The notes under the pieces were generated by a model. It was not told where the DNA came from. It searched no databases and worked only from the letters and a program-made list of their open reading frames with translations. This document shows, piece after piece, positions 51,674-61,500 of a DNA stretch of 64,000 bases. Position 1 is the stretch's first letter. Each line of letters starts with the position of its first letter. The position numbers and the translations under genes were made by a program. Source of the stretch: Zerene cesonia. Taxonomy: Eukaryota; Arthropoda; Insecta; Lepidoptera; Pieridae. The stretch spans positions 4,526,001 through 4,590,000 of the forward strand of contig NC_052110.1 of assembly GCF_012273895.1 (NCBI RefSeq), written 5' to 3'.

Positions 51674-51717
51674 AATTTTGATACAGGGCCACCTTATGGG
51701 GGCCCTGTATCAAAATT
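51674..51717. repeat. Perfect inverted repeat, 17-bp arms around a 10-bp loop
   Basis: AATTTTGATACAGGGCC at 51,674-51,690 is exactly complementary to GGCCCTGTATCAAAATT at 51,701-51,717. Nearby sequence (CGGGGCCCGAAGACTATATG at about 51,489) is unusually GC-rich for this spacer, suggesting a transposon end or remnant rather than host regulation. Confidence 0.85.
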
Positions 51718-52186
51718 ACGCTACGCCTCTAAAAATCAATCATTGCATGACGTTTCAACCAAACTTCAATGCCCTCATACTTTTCTCAATGTTTATTAAA
51801 AACTGTTTCATACCATTATAGTTCTGTATATTTCGACAATTATCTGAGTTCTAGACGTTTTGAAATATTCAACGTATTTAATTTATTTAATTAATTAATA
51901 AAAACCTCTTTCATGTGGTCTTTAGTTATGTAATTTCCCATTGCCAATTAGTTGCTTAAAAAAATCAATATAAAAAAGATCCGATAGGATAATGTCGTTT
52001 ATAATTTGACAATTATAATAATTATTGTACTAGATATATACGATTTAAGTAACAGTTAATTATATAAAATCTAAACTAGGCTTTTATACAGTGACATAAT
52101 AATCATGACCCCAGAGATCAGATAAAATCGAACGTTATAATGTTAGTATTAAAAGTCTAAATTATAATGTAAATAAAAATCGCATA

Positions 52187-55100
52187 ATGAATTTCCGAAG
52201 ACCGCGCACACGTTCTCGACGAAACTCTTTGAATTTTGTACTAAACAGCGAGAAATGGCGAAGCTACGGAAAAAGAATATCTCGCAAAGATCAAGATTTA
52301 GTAGAAGAAGACTCAGACGACGATGTACCGAACGCAGGTGAGCTTAAAGACTGGGTTGAAGAATTTTTCGTACGTAAGAGCGTGTGCGCAGACAAATCGG
52401 ATCAGGATGTCGAAATAAAACTTAATAAGAAACAAACATTAATACTGTCTACGCTAGTACCTGATGAAATACTTCTAATGAATAAGTAAGTTATATATAG
52501 TATATGCAGGGATTTTCTTTATTAAAAATAACCTCTGGTGGGCATGTGATGAAGTTCGAATTATTTTTGCCTGTTAAGTCCAATATTAAATTCTGTATTG
52601 TTGTAGATTTGACACAACCAATGCCAATCGTTTTGTTGGAGTCTTATTAATGGCTGACGTATCTGGCTACACAGCTTTATCAGAAAAATATAACACTTAT
52701 GGAAAAGGTGGTACATATAGATTAACAGTGACCCTTAATACCTACCTAGGTTCCCTCATAGAGATTATATATAGCCACGGAGGTGATGTTATTAAATTCG
52801 CTGGAGATGCATTTTTAGCTCTATGGAAAACGGATAAAAGAACATTTATAAATCACACGATTCATACTGCCATAGCATGTGCTCTTATAATACAGCATTC
52901 TTTTGGCTCCTATGAAACTGACGTTAAAGTTAATTTAAAAGTGAAACTAGCTATTTCAGCAGGTAATTTAATTTTTGCTCCTATAGGAAGTGGTATAGAT
53001 ATGAATTATGTTATAATCGGATTACCCGTACTGGAAGCGAAAGCTGCTGAGAGTGTCTGTGCCTCTGGTGAAGTAAAACTAACTCCAACAGCGTGGGGAC
53101 ACTGTTACTCCAGAAATTACGACCATACTATTGATGACGATGGCCATGTTACAATAAAGTCAATATTATACGATCCCCACGAAAAAGATGTCACAAAACC
53201 CTTTCTAGGCTTTGGACCTATGATACGGCAAATTAAAAAACCTTTTATTTCTATTGAGAGTCTTCCAGATTTTTTGTATAGCGCACCAACTGAATTAAGT
53301 GCTGCTGACATATCAAAACGAAATGACATCTTAAGTTTGCGGAAAACAATTTTACTCGCTGAAGAAAAAGATATTGGTTCTGAAATCAGAAGATTTATGA
53401 TAAGACCTATACTGACACAAATAGACGCGCATCAGCCTTTAGAGTATCTCACGGAAATGCGTCAAGTTTCCATACTGTTTGTGACTCTTAAACCACGAGA
53501 ATGTCCTCTCCCCGAACTTATAACAATAGTTAACAACTCTTATCAAATAACGTGTGAAATCGTTTATAAATCTATGGGATGTGTGAATAAAATAATTCTC
53601 TTTGATAAAGATGTGATGATTTTAGTGATATTTGGTTTACGAGGCTTTAAGCATGAATCTGAAGCCCAAGCAGCCTTGAAGTGTGCTTACAGTATAAAAA
53701 AATCTTTGTCAGCATTGGACGGTGTTATGGAAGTATCCATAGGAGTTACAACAGGACAAGTATATTGTGGAGTAGTTGGACATCCTCTTCGTAGAGAATT
53801 TACGGTAATCGGTGCCGTTGTTAATAAAGCCGCCAGATTTATGTGTGGATTCCGCAATAAAATCACGTGTGATGAAGCAACCTTTGTAAAAAGTAAAATG
53901 TCGAGCAATGGTTTCACACTACAGCCACCAACTGAACTTAAAGGTATCGTAAGGCCTGGAAAGATATATGAGTACACAGAAGAAATTCGTGTGAAAGAGT
54001 TATTTGACATTCCTATGATTCCACCGTTATTAAATCGAGCCGATGAAATGGATTATTTTAATAACTGGATTAAAGATTACCATTTACCATTCCGTGATTT
54101 TGATGCTTTATTACTTATAGGTGAACCTCGCTTGGGCAAAACTAGACTTCTAGAATGGATGGCACGCAGTGCAAAGAGTAAACAACTCAAAGTTTGTTAT
54201 GTAACATTGACCTCTATTCACGCCGCAACTCAATATCTAGCTATAAGTCAAATCATTGACCAACTCTTAGAGGTACAACAACCTGTCAAAGGTTTTGAGA
54301 AAGAGGAGAAAATTGTTAAACTTTTAAAATTTTACACGGATGATCTTTGTTATTTGAATAATATCATAAAGGTACGATTTGCCTATAATGAAAGATTTAA
54401 CACACGTAATGAAAAGGAGCAGATTGAAAAGGCCAAAATAGTATTTAAAGAACTTGCGATGTCTATTCCCGAAACTTGTGTCGTCTTTTTAGATGATTTA
54501 CAAAATTTAGATCCATTATCGTGGGAATTTATATCTATAATGTTTGGCGTTATGAAAATATTTCTCGTATTTACGGTCACTCGAGGAAAATTTAGTACTG
54601 TTCACAGTTGGCTTTACAGTGTATTTATAAGTAACAATATAAGGAAGATAGTTCTAACTCCACTGGGTTCTACGTGGATTGCACCACTTGCTTGTCAAAT
54701 ACTAGATGTCGATGCTGTACCAAATGATCTATGCAATGCTCTTAGGATAAAGTGTAACGGAATGCCTGGTTTGATCGAAAGTTTTATTGTCCATTTGTTT
54801 TCAAGTGGTGCATTGGAGCTAAAGAATGTTACGGATGACAACCTGGACGAATGGAAAGATGAGGACTTACAAATTCCTGAATCTACATTGTTACACCCAA
54901 TCGCCTTAAATGAATTTGATCAACCTTTACTGGATCAGTTAATACAAGATAATTCAACAGGAGATATAAAAATATGCGTTGTGACTATAAAAGAAGAATT
55001 AAAAACTGATATCAATGTACAAAACATAGATGTATTAATAATGATCCAAATAGATTCCTTAACGCCATACCAACAATTACTTTTAAAAATTGCATCTGTT

Positions 55101-57962
55101 ATAGGTAATGTTCTATCCAGGGATCTGCTAGAAAACATAATGTATGAAAATAATCCACTAACTACTGCAAAAGCTGTAAAGAGACTTTTTGCTATGCGCA
55201 TTTTTTCATGTGCAAACGTAAGAAATAAATACAACAACCGCAATTTGGCTTCAAGTGCAACAGTGGTATCTGATTATTCTTTGCCAACTCATTTGACCTG
55301 CGAATGTTCCTTCGACTTTGACCCAGAACAAAATGAAGATCTTCCGAAATATGCTTTTTGTAAAGTCATGAAATTTAGGAATAAAAATTCCCGAAAAACT
55401 TGTTATGACCTATTGCCACTTAATCAAAAAAAAGAGTTTCACTCCCGTATCGTCACATATTTAGAAAATCATAAACAAAAGTGTCCGGATTGCGGCGGCA
55501 CAGTGATGATTATTCAGTCCTCTATGAGTTTTCATCCAAATATTCCATACAGTGAAAATCATAGGACATCTAGGGTTTTAAGGGATGAAGACGAACAATA
55601 TGAATCTGAAAATGAAGTTGAACAAGAAGATATTACTCAAAATTCAGAAAGAAATTCTACTTCCCGTGATGTCAAAAGAACTACATCAGAGATTGCATCA
55701 AAAGAAATAAATACAACAGAAACTATGCTAGTAAGGAGTGAAATGTTATCAAAACGTGATTCTAGTAAAATTGAAATAGAAGGGAAAGGTTTACAATATA
55801 CATCTATTTTAAAATCTAACCAAAATTCAAATAACCACAGCTCTGTTAAACGAAGATCGTCAAAGCGAGTCACAATGTCAAAACTCATTTTTAGAGACAT
55901 CAGTATTGAAAGTATAAAGAGTTACACAGTGTTTGACATGTTTCGAGCTGTTACAGAAGCAAATAATAAAACTGATTGGCAAAATCTGGGTATTGATGAT
56001 GATGAAGACAATATAAATGAAAACAACAACGATAGAAAATCATTTAATATTAAAATAGAAAAAGGTGTATCTCGTACAAATTTTGATAGATGTACATGTG
56101 CCGAACTTAACATAATAATTTTTGAACAACTAATACATCACGCTACAGAAGCTGGCCTGAAGTGTAAGTTATTAGAATTTCTCATTAAATGTTGTAGATT
56201 AAATATATTATCAAATAGCTGTGAGAACGCTATACCAAAACTAGAAGAAGCTGAACAATTGTGTAATAAATCAAATGACTACATTGATGAATTTGACAGA
56301 AAACTATTTTTGGGTAAAATTTATTCTTTAAAAGCTGCTGCCTATTTAATGTGTAACAAATTAATGGCAGCTAAAATCAATATTGAAAAGGCGGTCAAAA
56401 TTTACCGCATTAACCTTACTAAAATATCAGACTATATGGATTTAAAACTTTTATATAATTTTATTAAATTGAGGCGTCACAAATATCGTTTGCAAGATTC
56501 TTTCATGAAATCAGATTCTATTTTCTGTTTAAATGTTGCTACCATACTTTACTCCACATTAGACGAAATAAAAACGGCAAGAGTATCGGCCTTTCGCGCA
56601 CTATATTTGGCACAAAGAGTAGAATGTAATATTGTTGATCTATGTGACGTATTCACAAACGCTATCCAAATTGAACTTGATCATGGAAAACCAGAACTAA
56701 CTGAAAATATAGAACGTTTAGCTATAAATACTTTGAAAAACTTGGATTCACCTATTGAAGCTCATGAACTTTATGCCATCGGAAAAATATTTATGGCGTC
56801 ATTTCGCGCCCGCAGCGCACGAGCTAAGCTCGCTGCTTCTGTTCGCTCAGGATTTAGAGCATTAGTTGTTAGCCGATTTCTCCACGCAGACAAAGTATCC
56901 ATAGACATCATACCTGACCTATTTTACATATTATTAAGTCGTAGCCGAATAGAAGAAGCGGTGGATGTTGTGAAGCTCTTGTTAGAATTAAGTCAAACAT
57001 ACAACTCTCTTGACTGCGAAACTTGGTATTATGCCCTCTCAATTGACATGATTCTTGATTGTGGCTTTCAATTGGAATCGCCTCAAGAAATAAGTCGATT
57101 CGCTGAATATGCAATAACAACAGGAAAACTTGCTGGGGACAGCAGAAGGCGATTAGTAGTTGGAGTATGGACATATTGGCTTCGCGCAGATATCGAACGT
57201 AAGGCCAAACGATTTGAAAGTGAAGCATTGAATTGGTGTGGTAATGATAATGATGATGGTTCATTGAAAACTCTTATTAGTGCTTTAAGATTAGCCGAGG
57301 GAATGCTTGAAAGTTTAGCAAGAAAAGTGGATGACTTAAAAAAGGTATGGTCCTTTTTTACACTACAATAAGTCAAATTTTTTTTAAATTAAAATCACTC
57401 AACAACAATCAATCATTATTCAATTTATTTTATCATTTATTTTTAAATATAAGAAGTAAGTATATAATATCATATATTCAGGTGGTGGACTTAATGGAAC
57501 TAAGATCTTTAGCCGACAAAGAGCTTATGCGTCTGGAACGTGACTCTAAAATGTTTAAATCTATATGGCCTAGATGGTTGCTGCTAAAGGCTAATTCTTT
57601 GAGTTTATCTGGTCGCAATACTGCAACTAATACATTTCTTCAGGTATAACCTGTTCATTCCACTTAAATTGATTATAATATTATAGTGTAACTATTTAAT
57701 AGAAAAATTAGCTAGGTTTATATAGATTACAAATTAGAATCATTTAATTAGTCCCAAATAATAAGGATATTTTTAGGCATTGGACGAAGGTCGTAAAATC
57801 AAGAATCGATTGGAAGAATCCTTAGCTCGTGCTGCATTTTCCAATTCTCAGTTTTGGATACAAAGTGCAAAAAATGGAAACTTTTTAGAATGGAAAATAG
57901 GGGCTGAGCACGCGCACACATCTTGGCATCAATTCATGTATAAAATAAATATTTCAAGATAA
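52187..57962 (+). CDS. Adcy10: Soluble adenylyl cyclase (ADCY10-like), 1794 aa
   Basis: Four exons join in phase: 52187-52485, 52607-57344 (4738 bp), 57482-57643, 57777-57962. A basic, acidic-rich N-terminus leads into cyclase domain C1 (RFVGVLLMADVSGYTALSEK) with both metal-binding aspartates, Asp117 and Asp167 (HGGDVIKFAGDAFLALW), and Lys163, equivalent to the conserved sAC lysine. C2 starts near residue 387 and keeps the Asn506/Arg510 pair (VVNKAAR) that supports catalysis. An NTPase module follows: Walker A at 605-612 (GEPRLGKT) and Walker B at about 729 (VVFLDDLQ). The rest is a long helical tail, with a CPDCGG knuckle near 1059, a charged low-complexity segment, and TPR-like helices as in animal sAC. 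The enzyme makes cAMP in response to bicarbonate and calcium rather than G proteins, in cytosol, cilia or sperm. The length is close to the mammalian protein plus an N-terminal extension. The giant exon is unusual. Confidence 0.93.
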
Positions 57963-58559
57963 AACAGATTTTAAATAATAATCCGTGTCACAACGAAACG
58001 GTTTTATGATATGTAGATTCAAATTTAAATTATTATATATTTTTCAAAATAAAATAAGCCCATTTGCTGCCAAGGCTTAACAGCTATGTAAAAAAAAAGT
58101 CTAATCAAAATCAGTAGTTTTTGCATTTAAACAGACAGAGAAATGTTTACGACGAAGTTTTATTTTTATTAAACATATTGTAATAAAGACTCGTATTTAA
58201 AAAGCTTAGTATTTTTTTCATTTTGACACTGACAAATATAAGAAAAACATTGCCATTTGACAAATAAAAACAAAATGACCAAGACAAATGACGGATGATT
58301 GTTTTGTTGACGTTTTTTTAGTTTGTACTTTTTAGTAAGTAGGTATAAGATTTAGCTGAGAATTGAAATGTATTTTGTAACCATATTTTACTGACAGATC
58401 TCGCGTTGTTATCAATAAGTTATCGCAAATGCTCACGGCAACTGAAATCATCCTTATCAATGTATTTATTTCATTCTTTCCCTCATTATATTCTTACTTC
58501 TAACCTCGGCTTGGCGCACTTTTAACAGCAACCGACTTTTTGTGTTTATATAATTTAAA
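57963..58559 (+). other. Short spacer between the cyclase and the deaminase
   Basis: About 600 bp holding the cyclase 3' UTR and the deaminase promoter and leader. No transposon was recognised here, and no TATA box is clear. Confidence 0.5.
58048..58053 (+). terminator. Polyadenylation signal of the cyclase gene
   Basis: AATAAA lies 85 bp after the TAA stop, in CAAAATAAAATAAGCC. Confidence 0.6.
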
Positions 58560-61500
58560 ATGTCTCAAAAAATAATTTTTGTCGGTTATATCATTTATTC
58601 TAATTCGTTGAAAGACCTTAATTCATTTGCGGGTTACTTATGTGTCGAAGACGGAGTGGTAAGTTAATTATTTTATTGTGTATATTTTATTAATTATCTA
58701 AAAATATGTAAGTTTGCTTATAAAATTTTTAGATAACCAAAATGGGTATAAAAGAAGATTTTGAAGCTTCTGAGAAGAAAGGACAATTCAATGGGTTTAG
58801 AATAAAGCATTTGGGAGGCAATCAATTTTTGATGCCGGGTTTCATAGATTGTCACACCCATGCACCACAGTTTCCCAATTTAGGCCTAGGGCTTGACAGA
58901 CCCCTGTTGGAGTGGTTGGACAAATATACATTTCCCTTGGAGTCCAAGTACAAAGATGTAGATTTTGCAGCGAGGGTGTATGATAATGTAGTTGTAAGTT
59001 TCATTTTATTGTTATATATTTAACAGTTTTATTACATCAATGATCACTGAGTATGTTTATAAATGAAAAATGTTAACATATTATAAAATTATAATATACT
59101 AGAGAAGTTTCTGACGCATTAAAAAGTTTTTCAGGTAATCCATCATAATCACACTTTCTACATTAAAATTTTTTTATAGCTTAACTTTAGAAAGGTATTT
59201 TAATATAGATAGAACATGATATGAATTTGTACTTAATAAAATGTATATACAAAAAACCAAATATATTAACATAAATTAATATTTGCAGCAAAGATTATTG
59301 ATAAATGGTACAACCACTGCATGTTACTTTGGATCTCTGCACAAGGAGGGTAGTTTGGAATTAGTAAAAAGTGCCATAAAACACAAGCAAAGAGCCCTTG
59401 TTGGGAAAGTCAGTATGAACATACAAAATGATGCTGGATATTACAATGATACTGCTACAGAGTTGAAACAAACTGAAGAGTTCATTAAGAAGGTTTTAGA
59501 TTATAAAGTGAGTATGTTGTGTTACCAATAGTAGGGGAGCCCGAGATGCTAAATGTGTATTTACTCGAGCCTTTCAGAAACCTATTGGAATTCGCAGATT
59601 ATACGATAGCAAGAAAAAAAGTCCTATAGTGTTTTCAATTTTAGCGGTGGAGAAAGGTTTTTGATATTTTTTTTTTTTGTAAAAGAAAAACGGGGCTGTG
59701 GAAATACTCAAGCACGTGAGATTTTGATATTTTAAATGCATTGGCATATCACTAAAATAAAATATAACTTATTCTTACGATTTATGTGGTAATTTCGTGG
59801 CTACAAATAAAAGGTAAAATATAAAAATATATGACTCGAGCGCGTCAGATAAAGATATTACGGGTTATTTACAACATAAAAAATCCATATTTTGCTAATC
59901 TGACAATTTGAGCGTAACCTTAAAGAATTATCGATATTTTTAAATTTCCTGCGGCTCCTGCGAGCGCACCCACCAGTATTAACTGCTCATACTTTCTGGA
60001 GGTACTTAGTAATAGGTAAGGTACGTTCCCTTATAATAATCTGACGCGCTCGAGTAAATCCCAAAATCCCCTCTTGGGCTCCCCTACTACAAGACATAGG
60101 TCTCTCAACTGTCAACTATCACCATCGCTTTCTCACAATGGAATGAATACTTATTAAATGACAATAACTCACCATGTAAATGGACTCCATTACAAATGGA
60201 TCCAATAGGTGATCTATTTTAAAACACTTTATTGGAACTGTGAATCAAATAATTCTTCAGAATTTATAAAAGAGAACAATTTTCATATTATTAAATTGCA
60301 AGAAGTTAAAAAAAAAGGTTTCTTTGATGTCTTTAAACTTGTACCATAAATAAAGTTAATAGGTATTTTCTTTTTAAATCCACACTACATATATTTGTTA
60401 ATATTTATTTTACTGAAATAAGAAATAAAATTAAATTAAAAAAATATGTAAAATGTATAGGACATTCATCCATTATAGGACAACTAGGAACCAGGCGCAT
60501 CAGGATTTTTAATCATATTTTATTTAATTTGGTCAGTTCTATATTAATATTAATGTGAAATTAATATTGTCATGCCCATTTCAGACTGATTTAGTACAAC
60601 CCATAGTGACACCAAGGTTTGCTGTAAGCTGTGATGATAAGTTAATGCATAGTCTAACAGATATAGCACTAAAATATGATTTAAGGATACAGGTATGTAT
60701 AAAATATGTGAATATTTTTTTCTTTATATAGCTTATATTATTTTGGTCATAATCCCTACTAATATTATAAATGCGAAAGTAACTCTGTCTGTCTGTCTGT
60801 CTGTCTGTTACGCTTTCACGCCTAAACCACTGAACCAATTTTTTGTAATTTGGTATGAAGGTAGAACTGAACTTGGGAAAGGACATAGGATAATTTTTAT
60901 CGCGAAAAAAATGGAAGGAGTTGAAATAGGAAGATGAAAGCGATATAACCGAATTCCACGCAGGCGAAGCCGCGGGCGGAAAGCTAGTTTAGTATATATT
61001 ACAGATATATTGTGACAGATTATAGACGTATATAATTATGGCCAAAATTTAAAGTTATTCGCCAAAGTTTTATATATATCTATGACGAATATGAAATATT
61101 AAAAGTAAATTTTTAATAACTTTTGTATCCCAAAATTTCACTAATCTCAGGCAGAATAAATCGGGTTTTAAATCCGTCATTTTCTACGTGTATAATACCC
61201 GTAAAAAAATCGCTATTTAAAATATAATTGAATATTTCTAGAGCCACGTATCGGAAAATACGAAAGAAATAGAATATGTATTAAGTCAATTTCCTGGTTG
61301 CGCAAACTACTCCGATATTTATGATAAGTGCGGAATATTGACAAACAAGGTAAGGAAACTGCATTCTGTACAACAACAGCCAAGGGCATAAGCATCGTTT
61401 ATCTTACACTAATCATTTATTACGATATAACATAAAATCTTAAGTTTATATTTGCAATCTTAGTCAACCTTTAATAATAGCTTTTGTGAGTGAAGCACGA

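Larger units (their letters stand above)
50227..52186. other. Divergent intergenic region between the decarboxylase and the cyclase
   Basis: About 2 kb separates two start codons pointing apart, so both promoters should lie here. It also holds a Helitron copy (51,003-51,201) and a 17-bp-arm hairpin (51,674-51,717). No TATA box or other promoter motif was identified with confidence. Confidence 0.5.

Noticed and set aside
55637..55900. Minus-strand ORF of 87 codons
   Set aside because: Shadow of the charged low-complexity part of the cyclase exon.
56908..57376. Two overlapping minus-strand ORFs of 118 and 97 codons at the end of the cyclase
   Set aside because: Antisense shadows of the giant cyclase exon, with no domain and no splice context of their own.
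60581..60886. Minus-strand ORF of 101 codons overlapping deaminase exon 4
   Set aside because: It runs antisense through a real exon and a Helitron copy (QTDRQTDRQS is the CTGT microsatellite read in reverse).
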